Shown: positions 1 to 9,763, counted from the first letter of the stretch. The stretch is DNA of 49,223 bases from Methanolobus bombayensis (GCF_017873415.1 NZ_JAGGKD010000016.1:1-49223), one strand, 5' to 3'. The notes: a model not told the origin generated them from the sequence alone. Numbers and translations are program-made.

Positions 1-3000
1 ACACAGGATGTCATCTTCTGTGATATGATGGGCAGCAAGACATTCAACGCCTATAACGGTACCATAAATGATAGTTTCAAGTCTGCACAGGATAACGGAG
101 CAGAACTTTACAGTATCCGTACCAGCAGCACTCCATCCTACTTTGACTATGTCATCTCAGGCGCTGCCTATCCTGATCCAATCTGTACATACTACCAGGC
201 AATCGACACTTCTGAAGAAGGAATCGAGAATGCTGAGAATCTTCTCATGTATCTGGCAACACATGATGACACTTTTGTAGAAACAATTCTTAACGCAGAT
301 GAGAGTACCAGTCTTATTGGCAGTGGTGATGTATTATTCATTCTGGGCACGGATTATAATGAAGCAGACCTGATCAATGCTGCAAACGATACCGAAATTT
401 CATCCATTATGAACATTACTATCCTGACAAATGACAATATTCCAACTGCGGACTATAATTTCTCGGCATATTCATTGATCTTCATGGAATCACTGGATGA
501 AAATGCAGTAGAAGGATGGAATTACAGTATAAATTCTTCAGCCAATGTCATTGGTTATAATCTGTCAGCCAATATTACTTTGCCAAACGTTGACCTGTAT
601 TCAGATGAGTACACAGATATTGAAAGATATTGGATACAGGGCGGAGAGGCCAACATGAAGAATATGCTTCAGTTCATGGCAGGAAGTCCAGCCATAGATG
701 AACCTGAAATTCTTCTTTCAAAGGAAAACCTGACATTCATCCTCAGTTCTGACAGCGCTGTTTCCTATATGAAAAATGTCATTGATGAAAGGGATGTTAT
801 CACAGACCGTTTCAACGTCAACGTAATGGGCACCCTTGAAGCTGTCAACGATTCTGTGGACCTCAGCAATGAAAATGTTATAATAATACATATGATGGGA
901 TCAGATGGAACTGCTGCAATAAAGGACAGGTTGCTTGAAGCAAAAGCCAATGGTGCAGAGATAGGTCATTTCGATAGTGTAGCTGATATCTATGGATTTA
1001 CTACCTTTGATCTGGAAGCCGATTATTCCATATTGCAAGACTATCTGTACAACAATGGATTTACCAATATGGAGTACTGGATACGCTGCACAGGAGCTAC
1101 TTTTACAGATGCATACATCGAATATGCAGATCCAGTAGAACCTGTTGTTCCTGAAGATGGAATTTACCATCCGGATGCATTCCCAAGGATATTCGAGGAT
1201 AGTGCAGAATACCTCCAATGGTATGAAGGCCACGGCTATGATCCTTCAGCACTTACTATAGGTGTAATTGGAAATAAATTCGGTCAAAGTTCCATTGAGT
1301 TTACAACAGAGGATGCAATAATCCAGTACCTGGAATCCCAGGGATGCAATGTTATTCATGCCAGTTACATTGTCACTAGCGAAGATGTGGATATTTTCAC
1401 TAAAGATGGAGAGGTACTGGTTGATGCAATCATTTCCATTAAAGGATTCTACCTGAACTATGGCAACCCGGAGGCAGGTGTGGACTACCTCCAGAATAAA
1501 TACAATGTTCCTGTGTTGAAAGGTGCTACTGACTACTACCAATCACCTGAAGAATACCTTGCGAATGTACAGGGACTTAGTTCCGCATCAATTCCATCTC
1601 AGGTCACACAGCCGGAAATTGATGGTCTTACCGACTACATATGGGTCGCAGGAAGGACACAGGATCCTGATACAGAACAGTATTACTATGAACCACTTGA
1701 CTATCAGCTGGAATGGATATGTGACAGGGCAATAGCCTGGTCAGAGCTCAGAGAAATGCAGAATGCTGACAAGAAGGTTACCATCATCTACTACAACCAC
1801 GAAGGTGGTAAGAACAATATCGGAGCCAGTTATCTTGATATCGGTTCAAGTTTCACACTGCTCCTTGAAGCAATGCAGGAAGAAGGATATGACCTTGGAA
1901 ACAACACCATTCCAAATGGAAGTGAGTTCATTGATCTGTTCATAACCAGCAGGAATGTTGGAACATGGGCTCCCGGAGAGCTTGAAAAGGTTGTCGAAAG
2001 TGGATATGTTACAATGGTTCCTGTAGATGACTATCTACAATATTTCAACGAACTTCCGGAAAGCGTACGTGAAGAGGTCAAGGGTACATGGGGAGAAGCA
2101 CCTGGAGATATCATGACCTATGAGAATGAAAGCGGTGAATACTTTGTCATACCAACAATACAGCTTGGTAACATCAATTTCGTTCCACAGCCAACAAGGG
2201 CAGGACTTTCTGATGAGTCACTGATTTACCACAATGAATCCATACCACCAACACACCAGTATCTTGCAACATACTTCTGGATCAACAATGATTATGATGC
2301 AGATGCGATGATCCACTTTGGTACTCACGGTACTCAGGAATGGTTACCTGGCAATGAAGTAGGACTCTGGAGGTATGATTATCCATCCATAATGGTTGCT
2401 GAAACACCTGTTGTTTACCCATACATCATGGATAATGTGGGAGAAGGTACACAGGCAAAGCGCCGTGGTAATGCAGTCATTATTGATCACCTGACACCTC
2501 CGATTGTTGAAGCCGGACTCTATGGTGAACTTCTTATAATGCATGAAAAGATCCATGAGTACCTTGAAGCAAAAGACGATGATACGGAAATGGCAGCACT
2601 CTATCGTAACACTACCATACAGTTATACGATAATCTCACAATGGGAGAGGATATTGGTGTATCCACCGAGAACCTGACCGCAATGTCGGAGGACGAGTTT
2701 GCAAGCTTTGTCGATACCACTTTGCATAATTACCTGCATGAGCTTCAGGATGAACTCATACCTTACGGAATGCATGTCTTTGGTGTGGCACCGGAAGGCG
2801 AACAATTTGTCACCATGGTCAAATCCATGCTTCGTGATGACTTTGTAGAACACATCTATGATGTGCTGCCAAAGACCAATGGAACAGAGGAAGACTGGAA
2901 TGATGAAGCGGATGCTGATGCCTTCTTGCTTTTGAATGTTACATTGCTGAATGGTACCAACGTCTCTGATGCACAGCTCATGGTCCTTGGTCAGGTCAAT

Positions 3001-4839
3001 GAGACCATCACAGCTGATCTTGAATTAGCTATTGAATATGGCAACAACCTCAACCTTACAACACAGGAGATAGATAATACTCTTAAGGCACTGAGTTCAG
3101 AATATATCGAGCCTGAGACCGGTAACGACCCAATACGTAACCCTGGTGCACTTCCAACAGGTAAGAACTTCTACAGCTTCGATCAAAGGACCATCCCGGA
3201 CGAAGAGACAGAAGTAATGGGACGTGAAGTAATCAATGCATGGCTTGATTCATATTACGCAGAGAACGGAGAATATCCGACCAAGGTTTCCTTTGTACTG
3301 TGGTCTGTTGAAACAATGCGCCACGAAGGTCTGATGGAAGCCCAGATATACGAACTCTTGGGTGTGGAGCCAAAGAGAAGTTCAGGCAGGCTCAATGGAG
3401 AGTTTGACGTGATACCTCTGGATGAACTTGGACATCCAAGGATTGATGTGGTGCTTGTACCTTCCGGACTCTATCGTGATACTTTCCCGTTCCAGCTTCA
3501 ACTATTAGACTCGGCGGTCCGCACAGTTGCTGATCTTGATGAGACTAATGAGACAAACTATGTGAGAATGAATTCACTTGTAATTGAGGATGCTATGCTT
3601 GAAATGGGATACAATGAAAGTATTGCACACTACATTTCAAGGTCAAGGATCTTCAGTGAAGCACCTGGAACATATGGTACCGGTGTTACCGAAGCAGTAG
3701 AAGCAAGTGACACATGGGAAAATTCAACCGAGATTGCTGATCTTTTCCTCTCCAGAATGGCAAATGTCTATGGAGCAGAGGTATGGGGTGAAAACTATGA
3801 GGAAGTCCTCAAGCTCAACCTTGCCGGTGTAGATGCAGCAATACACAGTGACTCATCAAACCTTTACGGTATTATGGACAATGACGATTTCTACCAATAC
3901 CTTGGTGGACTCGGACTGGCTATAAGATCACTTGGTGGTGATGCTTCATTGTTCATTGCAGACTTTACCAGTGTAGACAATCCTGAGGTCATTACTCTTG
4001 ACGAAGCTTTCAGTCAGGAATTGGCAGCCAGATATCTTAATCCTAACTGGGTAAACGGAATGATGGAGTATGATTACGCTGGTGCCAGGGAGCTGATGAA
4101 AACAGTTGAATATATGTGGGGTTGGGAAGCAACTACCCCTGGTCTTGTAACTGATTCGGATTGGGACAAGATCTATAAAACATATATCGAAGACTCACAG
4201 AATATAGGTGTGGATGACTTCCTGAAAGAAAATGCATACCAGTATCAGTCTATTACTTCCAGAATGATCGAAACTATCAGGAAGGAAGGCTGGACCACTT
4301 CAGATGATACCTTGAACAATCTTGTCAAAGAGTATGTTGAATCAGTTGTAAATGACGGTGTTACCTGCTGTCACCACACCTGTGGTAATATGCAACTTGC
4401 TGAATTCGTACAGGGTCAGATGCAGGCAGCAGGACTTACTCCGGAAATGCAAAGACAATATAATGAGTTGATGTATGAAGCAACTCTCCAGGATAACTTT
4501 GTTCAACAGCAACAAACCGAAGATGATTTTGTCCAGGCAAGGGATGATTCGCTCAACTCTGTCCAAAGAGCAATGGCTGCAGGCTCCGGTTCTTCCAACC
4601 AGTCTATGATGACAGAGTCAGGTGGAGCTGGAACAGATTATGACACACCAGTGCAGGATTCCGGAAAATCAACTCCTGACAACTACGTTCAAGGTTATGA
4701 GATGACACAGGAAACTGTCGATAATACCGATAGTACGAATAGTCCTATTATCTCAAGTTCGGATGTTCTTGCATCAGTATTTGTGGTGGGAACTCTCGGA
4801 GCCATATATATAGGATTCTGGAGAAGAAGGAAGTTCTAA
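1..4839 (+). CDS. Secreted, membrane-anchored CobN/BchH-family (cobaltochelatase-like) protein, 5' end cut by window
   Basis: The reading frame is open from base 1, so the gene starts upstream of the window and its first ATG inside (base 25) is not the start. Bases 1-30 read TQDVIFCDMM, matching a segment inside the N-terminal module of the third paralogue (near 10291). The visible N-terminal 1.1 kb holds the end of that module plus two more divergent modules of the same fold (about 320-620 and 720-1110). The CobN/Mg-chelatase large-subunit core follows, with the family signature HFGTHGTQEW at about 2311-2342 and NVGEG...DHLTPP at about 2434-2510. Near the C-terminus lie a cluster TCCHHTCGN (about 4362-4390), a Gln/Ser/Gly-rich linker, the motif STPDNYVQGYEMTQE, one hydrophobic segment and the tail FWRRRKF. 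The family inserts Co or Mg into tetrapyrroles in the cytoplasm, but the anchor and its paralogues' signal peptides place this protein outside the cell, so its reaction is unknown. No ATPase partner is nearby. Confidence 0.85.
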   Translation, partial: TQDVIFCDMMGSKTFNAYNGTINDSFKSAQDNGAELYSIRTSSTPSYFDYVISGAAYPDPICTYYQAIDTSEEGIENAENLLMYLATHDDTFVETILNADESTSLIGSGDVLFILGTDYNEADLINAANDTEISSIMNITILTNDNIPTADYNFSAYSLIFMESLDENAVEGWNYSINSSANVIGYNLSANITLPNVDLYSDEYTDIERYWIQGGEANMKNMLQFMAGSPAIDEPEILLSKENLTFILSSDSAVSYMKNVIDERDVITDRFNVNVMGTLEAVNDSVDLSNENVIIIHMMGSDGTAAIKDRLLEAKANGAEIGHFDSVADIYGFTTFDLEADYSILQDYLYNNGFTNMEYWIRCTGATFTDAYIEYADPVEPVVPEDGIYHPDAFPRIFEDSAEYLQWYEGHGYDPSALTIGVIGNKFGQSSIEFTTEDAIIQYLESQGCNVIHASYIVTSEDVDIFTKDGEVLVDAIISIKGFYLNYGNPEAGVDYLQNKYNVPVLKGATDYYQSPEEYLANVQGLSSASIPSQVTQPEIDGLTDYIWVAGRTQDPDTEQYYYEPLDYQLEWICDRAIAWSELREMQNADKKVTIIYYNHEGGKNNIGASYLDIGSSFTLLLEAMQEEGYDLGNNTIPNGSEFIDLFITSRNVGTWAPGELEKVVESGYVTMVPVDDYLQYFNELPESVREEVKGTWGEAPGDIMTYENESGEYFVIPTIQLGNINFVPQPTRAGLSDESLIYHNESIPPTHQYLATYFWINNDYDADAMIHFGTHGTQEWLPGNEVGLWRYDYPSIMVAETPVVYPYIMDNVGEGTQAKRRGNAVIIDHLTPPIVEAGLYGELLIMHEKIHEYLEAKDDDTEMAALYRNTTIQLYDNLTMGEDIGVSTENLTAMSEDEFASFVDTTLHNYLHELQDELIPYGMHVFGVAPEGEQFVTMVKSMLRDDFVEHIYDVLPKTNGTEEDWNDEADADAFLLLNVTLLNGTNVSDAQLMVLGQVNETITADLELAIEYGNNLNLTTQEIDNTLKALSSEYIEPETGNDPIRNPGALPTGKNFYSFDQRTIPDEETEVMGREVINAWLDSYYAENGEYPTKVSFVLWSVETMRHEGLMEAQIYELLGVEPKRSSGRLNGEFDVIPLDELGHPRIDVVLVPSGLYRDTFPFQLQLLDSAVRTVADLDETNETNYVRMNSLVIEDAMLEMGYNESIAHYISRSRIFSEAPGTYGTGVTEAVEASDTWENSTEIADLFLSRMANVYGAEVWGENYEEVLKLNLAGVDAAIHSDSSNLYGIMDNDDFYQYLGGLGLAIRSLGGDASLFIADFTSVDNPEVITLDEAFSQELAARYLNPNWVNGMMEYDYAGARELMKTVEYMWGWEATTPGLVTDSDWDKIYKTYIEDSQNIGVDDFLKENAYQYQSITSRMIETIRKEGWTTSDDTLNNLVKEYVESVVNDGVTCCHHTCGNMQLAEFVQGQMQAAGLTPEMQRQYNELMYEATLQDNFVQQQQTEDDFVQARDDSLNSVQRAMAAGSGSSNQSMMTESGGAGTDYDTPVQDSGKSTPDNYVQGYEMTQETVDNTDSTNSPIISSSDVLASVFVVGTLGAIYIGFWRRRKF

Positions 4840-4849
4840 AATCAATTTT

Positions 4850-4885
4850 GGCACTTTTCCTGTAAAAGTGCCTTTTATTTTTTTA
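4850..4885 (+). terminator. Hairpin plus U-tract terminator after CobN-like gene 1
   Basis: A perfect 9-bp stem (GGCACTTTT at 4850-4858, AAAAGTGCC at 4864-4872) with a 5-nt loop starts 10 bases after the stop codon and runs into a T-rich tract. The same stem design recurs after the other two CobN-like genes. Confidence 0.75.
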
Positions 4886-4891
4886 ATTCTT

Positions 4892-4931
4892 ATATGTTAA
4901 TTAACATATCATTATATGCTAATTAGTATAA
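4892..4931. promoter_or_regulatory. Two tandem palindromes 22 bp apart (candidate operator pair)
   Basis: Bases 4892-4909 (ATATGTTAATTAACATAT) form a perfect 18-bp palindrome. A degenerate second copy, ATATGCTAATTAGTATAA, occupies 4914-4931, so the two start points are 22 bp apart, about two helical turns. They lie between the gene 1 terminator and the orphan ORF and gene 2, where a repressor dimer pair could bind. The regulator is unknown. AT-rich DNA makes single palindromes common, so the spaced second copy is the main support. Confidence 0.45.
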
Positions 4932-5118
4932 TCAAATAAGCTTATATCTGTTGCATATATACACATATAGATATCCTTAATGCAAATCAAATGGTTTAAT
5001 AATAAGATGCTTATTGACAAATTATTGCTCTTTTATAGTTCTAACTAAAGGAAATCATTGGAAAAAGAAATGTTCTGAAGGAAAGTGGTTATTGAAATAA
5101 GTATCTGATAATAGTTAT

Positions 5119-5159
5119 GAACACTCCTGTGTAGCCGCCAAGCAAGTTCAGGAGTGTTC
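5119..5159 (+). promoter_or_regulatory. Strong stem-loop in leader upstream of orphan signal-peptide ORF
   Basis: GAACACTCCTG (5119-5129) and CAGGAGTGTTC (5149-5159) are perfect 11-bp complements around a 19-nt loop. There is no U-tract after it. It ends 22 bases before the ATG at 5182, so it would sit in the 5' leader and could be a cis-regulatory RNA structure. It does not match a cobalamin riboswitch consensus that I know. Confidence 0.5.
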
Positions 5160-5181
5160 TCACACATCACCGGGTGGTAAT

Positions 5182-5319
5182 ATGCAACATACAAAAGTAA
5201 TTTCATTGATTTTAAGCTTATTGTTTGTTTCAGTACTAACAATTAGTAATACTTTGTGTGCTGCAGGTGCAAATTCAATATCTTACGCCAATGTTTCATT
5301 GAATACCACTACTACCTAA
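5182..5319 (+). CDS. Orphan 45-residue signal-peptide ORF (leader peptide or gene remnant)
   Basis: ATG at 5182 is preceded by GGGTGGT, a fair ribosome binding site. The product has an H/K start, a long hydrophobic core (about residues 6-24), a plausible cleavage site after LCAAG, and only about 18 further residues ending NTTTT. It is followed 97 bases later by the ATG of the second CobN-like gene. It could be a small secreted peptide, a regulatory leader peptide, or the surviving N-terminus of a deleted paralogue. The product shows no other similarity that I recognise, and translation is unproven. Confidence 0.4.
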   Translation: MQHTKVISLILSLLFVSVLTISNTLCAAGANSISYANVSLNTTTT

Positions 5320-5416
5320 GGTTGATGGATCTTTCAAAGATACCTAAATTGAAAATTAACACAAATAAAGTGAACTTAAATCAAACCAGTTGGTTCAAAA
5401 AGTGGTGAAGTACGAT

Positions 5417-8400
5417 ATGATAAAAAATAGCATCAGGAAATGCAAGATTTTAAGTGCATTTTTTTTGATTTTAATGTTGCTGACAACTACGGTTTTAGCA
5501 GATTCGATTGATGACGAACAAAAAATAGCCATAGAGAATAGCATGGTGGAGGAATCTGTTCAGAGTGCATCTGTAAATAGTAATCCTATCATTATTGATG
5601 ATCCTATTGCTGAAGACAGCAGACCAAAGATATGTTATGTCCTTTCTAGGCCATATGCGGTCACTCTAATGCAGAATGTGGCAGAAGATCCCGAAATAAG
5701 TTCCCAGATGAACATTAGCATCTATCTGGGAACATCTTATGCAGATCTTAGTTTTGATCTAAGTGATCAGGACCTTGTTGTCCTGAGAAACCTGGATGCC
5801 TATGTAGTAGATTCAATTACACCTACGGTAAATGAAGCAAAAGCAAATGGTGCAGAGATCGTATCCATAGGTGAAACTCTGCAGGCTTATGATTTCCATA
5901 CAATTAATACATCCGAATCCGAATATTCTGATATTGGATTATATCAGGAATATGCATCAGAGGATAATTTTAAAGGACTAACTACTTTCCTTGGAGTAAA
6001 ACTTTTCAACCTGAACTATACGATCACAGAACCGATGGAAAGACCTGTTTATGGCATTTATCATCCTCTTGGACCTCATATATATGATAACCTAAGTGAT
6101 TATCTTGACTGGTATAGTTCAGAAGGAACCTATGATCCGGAAGAACCTACAATTGCAATCATAACTACCAGCTACAAAAGAGTGGAAAGGGATATGCCTT
6201 TGCTTGATCCTCTTGTTGAGGAAATAGAAGGTAAAGGATACAATGCCATTGTCACAACCTATGCATACAAGGATGACAGGTCACTTAGCTATCTGATGCT
6301 TGATACTAAATCAATTGCTGATGCTGCAATTGTAATATCCCGTGGTTCACGTCTACATTACAAAGATAATGCACAGGGAATTGCCGATCTGGAAACACTG
6401 AATATAACCATGCTCGATGGTGCACGTCTGTTCTCCGGAGTAAGTGTTGAAGAATGGGAGGACAGCATCAAAGGCGTACCACCTGCCCAACAATATCAGG
6501 TTGCATATGCAGAGCTTGATGGTATAATAGAACCAATTGTCATTAGTGGAAAAGCAATAGATGAAGCAACAGGCATTGAATACAACCAGCCAATTGATTA
6601 TCAGGTAGAATGGCTCGTTGACAGGACAATATCCTGGGCAGAGCTGCATGAGAAAGATAATTCCGAGAAGAAAGTTGTAATCCCATATTACAATCCGGAA
6701 GGTGGTAAAGCAGATGTTGGTGCTGATATAGATTATTACCTTGATGCACAGGCAAGTCTTGCAAACCTGCTTGAAGCCATGAAAGAGCGTGGTTATAACG
6801 TTGGAAATGATCCGCTGCCAAATTCCAGCGAACTCGCTGACATGATGGTCGAAAGAGGACACAATGTAGGTAACTGGGCTCCCGGTGAACTGAACAGCAT
6901 GGTAGAGAACGGAACTGTGATACTCATTCCTGAATCTCAATATATGGGATGGTTCGATGAGCTTCCACAGGAAAAGCAGCATGAAATGACCGATATGTGG
7001 GGCGAAGCGCCTGGAAACATCATGGTGTACGAGAATGAGACCGGCAAATATCTTGTCATTCCTGTTCTGGAATTTGGAAACATCCTTCTTTCACCGGACC
7101 CACAGCACGGCTGGTCTTCCAGTGAGCAGGCAATGTATAACAACGGATCATATCCACCAACACACCAGTGTTTTGCATTCTACAAATACATGTCAAGAGA
7201 ATATGATGCTGATGCATTGTTCACCATATTCTCAAGTGTGGAACTGATGCCCGGAAAGGAGTGCGGTCTCTCAGCAAAGGACTGGGGAGCATTGTTGCTT
7301 GAGGATATGCCTCATATTCATGTTCTTCCAATGGACGCAGAAGGTGTCTTTGACAGAAGAAGGGCAAACATGCTCATTATTGATTTCATGACACCAACTA
7401 TAGTTCCTTCAGGTCTTTATGGTGACCTTGCAAATCTCCAGGACGAAATAACACTTTTCAAGCAGGCAACAGATTCTGCAGTTCTGGAAAGTTACAGGGA
7501 GAGCATCCTTAACCAGACAAGGACCCTTTATCTGGATAATGATCTTGGAGCAGACCTTTATTCCATAGAGGGCAATGCTACGATGACAGACGAATTCATT
7601 GATGAATTATCTGATTATCTGTATGAGATCAAGACAGCTTACATGCCATACGGTTCACATATTCTTGGAGAAGTTCCTGACGGAGAAAGTCTTGTAATGC
7701 TCATAAAAAGCATGCTTGGAGATGATTATGTAGAGCATGTGGAAGCACTTGGAGGAAACGAGGATCTTTCTTTTTTGTTATTGAATGAAACAATACTCAA
7801 TGGAAGTTCTCCGTATGATGCACAGATACTAGTACTGGGTCAGAACTCCACAGAGCTTGATGCTGACCTGGAACTTGCACAGGATTATCTTGACAGGATA
7901 CAGGACTCAGAATGTGAGATTACAAAGATACTGGATGCTCTTGATGGAACTTACATTACTCCTGGACCATCAGGCGATCCGATAAGGAATCCGGATGCGT
8001 TGCCAACAGGTAGGAATCTCTACACATTCGATGATCGTCTGATTCCGACAAAGGCAGCCTGGGATGTAGGTTCAGAACTTGCAGAAGAAATGCTTGACCT
8101 TAAACTTGAGGAAGATGGCAAATATCCTGAAAAGATAGCATTCCTGCTGTGGTCTGTGGAAACAACAAGAAATCAGGGAGTGATGGAATCTGAGATTTTC
8201 AAACTACTTGGAGTTGAACCACAATATGATAGCAAGAACAGGGTGTCGGACCTAAGACTTATGAATTCTTCAGAACTTGGAAGATCAAGGATAGATGTTA
8301 TGGTGGTTACTTCAGGTCTTTACCGTGATGTGTATCCAAGCAAGATCGAACTCATTGATGAAGCTATAAAACTAGCAGCTTCAGCAGACGATGACACATA

Positions 8401-9688
8401 TCCAAACTATGTGAGAATTCATTCCAATGAAACATATCAGTCTCTCATTGAAGAAGGATACAATGAATCACTTGCATACAATCTCTCAGTAGCCAAGATA
8501 TTCTGTCCGCCTCTTGGTGGATATACACCAGGAATCCAGGAAGCGATAACAAGTGATACCTGGGAAGACCCCGATGAGATAGCTTCTCTCTACATTGACA
8601 GGATGGGATATGTTTATGGTGAAGGAATCTGGGGTGAGCATTATTCTGACGTTCTGGAAATGAATCTTGCAGATGTGGATACGGCAGTATTCAGTAGGAC
8701 ATCAAATCTATATGGTGTACTTGATCACAATATGGTTGCAGCCTATTTCGGTGGGCTCAGCATGGCAGTGAAATCTGCAAGTGGCTCAGCGCCTGCTATG
8801 TATATCAATGATCTTAGCAGCACTGCAGAGATTGAAACTCTCAGTGAGTTCCTGAATAAGGACCTGCGTTCTAGATATTTAAATCCAAACTGGATAGAGG
8901 GGATGATGGGTAATGGATTTGATGGTACTCGTTACATGGACTCGGTTTATGAGGTAATGAGAGTATGGGATGTAACTGCTCCTTCCCTTGTTACCGATGA
9001 AATGATGGACGACTTGTATAAAACATACTTTGAAGACCAGTATGATATCGGGGTGGATGAGTATCTGGAGTCCACAAACCCTTATGCCTATCAGTCAATG
9101 GCTGCAACGGCATTGGATTCAATAAGGACTGATTATTGGGATGCTTCAGATGATGTGCGTAATAACCTCGTCAAAGAGTATGTAGAATCCACTGTAGAGA
9201 ATGGTGTAACATGTTGTCACCATACTTGTGGAAATCCGCTTTTGAATAAATTCATCCAGAGTGTGATGGAATCTGAAGATCTTGTTGATGATGCAACAGC
9301 AGCAGAATACAAGAGAATAATGCAGGCAGCTATTCTGACAGAGATAAGTTCTTCTGAAGAGACGGATGTATCCACCAGCAGTAGTAGTGGAAGTCACAGC
9401 AGTAGCTCAAAGAATACTGAATTGACTATACGAGAAGCCGTATCCGGCTCAACTAACCAGACAACAGTGTCCGATTCTGGAGCGGGTATGGATATGGCAT
9501 CTTCTGCTCAGGACACTGTGAAATCAACACCTGATAACTATGTTGAAGGCTATGAGATGACACCGGAAACTGTTCCTGAGGTTGAAAGTGGAAGCGGATT
9601 TTCAATGACCGGTTCAGAGCTCATGGCTTCCTTGCTGGTTCTTGCTGGTGTTGGGGCTATATATCTGGGATTCTGGAGAAGAAAATAA
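5417..9688 (+). CDS. Secreted, membrane-anchored CobN/BchH-like protein lacking the family HxGTHGxxEW motif
   Basis: I chose ATG 5417 over the upstream TTG 5390 because GGTGA (5404-5408) lies 8 bases before it and the protein then begins with a clean signal peptide (MIKNSIRKCK, then hydrophobic to VLA, about residue 30). One N-terminal module (ICYVLSRPY onward) precedes the CobN-like core. At residues about 602-610 the expected metal/tetrapyrrole signature HxGTHGxxEW is replaced by FTIFSSVEL, one residue shorter. The downstream NVGEG and DHLTP motifs are changed to MDAEG and DFMTP. Despite this, conservation elsewhere is high (PIRNPDALPTGRN, LLWSVETTRNQG, SRYLNPNWIEGMM), and TCCHHTCGN, STPDNYVEGYEMTPE, a C-terminal membrane helix and FWRRK remain. 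It is probably a non-catalytic binding or scaffold paralogue. Length is 1423 residues. Confidence 0.85.
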   Translation: MIKNSIRKCKILSAFFLILMLLTTTVLADSIDDEQKIAIENSMVEESVQSASVNSNPIIIDDPIAEDSRPKICYVLSRPYAVTLMQNVAEDPEISSQMNISIYLGTSYADLSFDLSDQDLVVLRNLDAYVVDSITPTVNEAKANGAEIVSIGETLQAYDFHTINTSESEYSDIGLYQEYASEDNFKGLTTFLGVKLFNLNYTITEPMERPVYGIYHPLGPHIYDNLSDYLDWYSSEGTYDPEEPTIAIITTSYKRVERDMPLLDPLVEEIEGKGYNAIVTTYAYKDDRSLSYLMLDTKSIADAAIVISRGSRLHYKDNAQGIADLETLNITMLDGARLFSGVSVEEWEDSIKGVPPAQQYQVAYAELDGIIEPIVISGKAIDEATGIEYNQPIDYQVEWLVDRTISWAELHEKDNSEKKVVIPYYNPEGGKADVGADIDYYLDAQASLANLLEAMKERGYNVGNDPLPNSSELADMMVERGHNVGNWAPGELNSMVENGTVILIPESQYMGWFDELPQEKQHEMTDMWGEAPGNIMVYENETGKYLVIPVLEFGNILLSPDPQHGWSSSEQAMYNNGSYPPTHQCFAFYKYMSREYDADALFTIFSSVELMPGKECGLSAKDWGALLLEDMPHIHVLPMDAEGVFDRRRANMLIIDFMTPTIVPSGLYGDLANLQDEITLFKQATDSAVLESYRESILNQTRTLYLDNDLGADLYSIEGNATMTDEFIDELSDYLYEIKTAYMPYGSHILGEVPDGESLVMLIKSMLGDDYVEHVEALGGNEDLSFLLLNETILNGSSPYDAQILVLGQNSTELDADLELAQDYLDRIQDSECEITKILDALDGTYITPGPSGDPIRNPDALPTGRNLYTFDDRLIPTKAAWDVGSELAEEMLDLKLEEDGKYPEKIAFLLWSVETTRNQGVMESEIFKLLGVEPQYDSKNRVSDLRLMNSSELGRSRIDVMVVTSGLYRDVYPSKIELIDEAIKLAASADDDTYPNYVRIHSNETYQSLIEEGYNESLAYNLSVAKIFCPPLGGYTPGIQEAITSDTWEDPDEIASLYIDRMGYVYGEGIWGEHYSDVLEMNLADVDTAVFSRTSNLYGVLDHNMVAAYFGGLSMAVKSASGSAPAMYINDLSSTAEIETLSEFLNKDLRSRYLNPNWIEGMMGNGFDGTRYMDSVYEVMRVWDVTAPSLVTDEMMDDLYKTYFEDQYDIGVDEYLESTNPYAYQSMAATALDSIRTDYWDASDDVRNNLVKEYVESTVENGVTCCHHTCGNPLLNKFIQSVMESEDLVDDATAAEYKRIMQAAILTEISSSEETDVSTSSSSGSHSSSSKNTELTIREAVSGSTNQTTVSDSGAGMDMASSAQDTVKSTPDNYVEGYEMTPETVPEVESGSGFSMTGSELMASLLVLAGVGAIYLGFWRRK

Positions 9689-9713
9689 CTTAAATATTTT
9701 TCTGAGAATTTTT

Positions 9714-9746
9714 GGTACTTTTCTTGTAAAAGTACCATTATTTTTT
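9714..9746 (+). terminator. Hairpin plus U-tract terminator after CobN-like gene 2
   Basis: A perfect 9-bp stem, GGTACTTTT (9714-9722) with AAAAGTACC (9728-9736), encloses the 5-nt loop CTTGT and is followed by ATTATTTTTT. It is the gene 1 terminator with one compensated base-pair change (C-G to T-A). Confidence 0.75.
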
Positions 9747-9763
9747 ACTATTTCAAAACGAAA

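Noticed and set aside
25-60. Taking ATG at 25 as the start of CobN-like gene 1
   Set aside because: The frame is open to base 1 and reads TQDVIFCD, which matches an internal part of paralogue 3, so the true start is upstream of the window.
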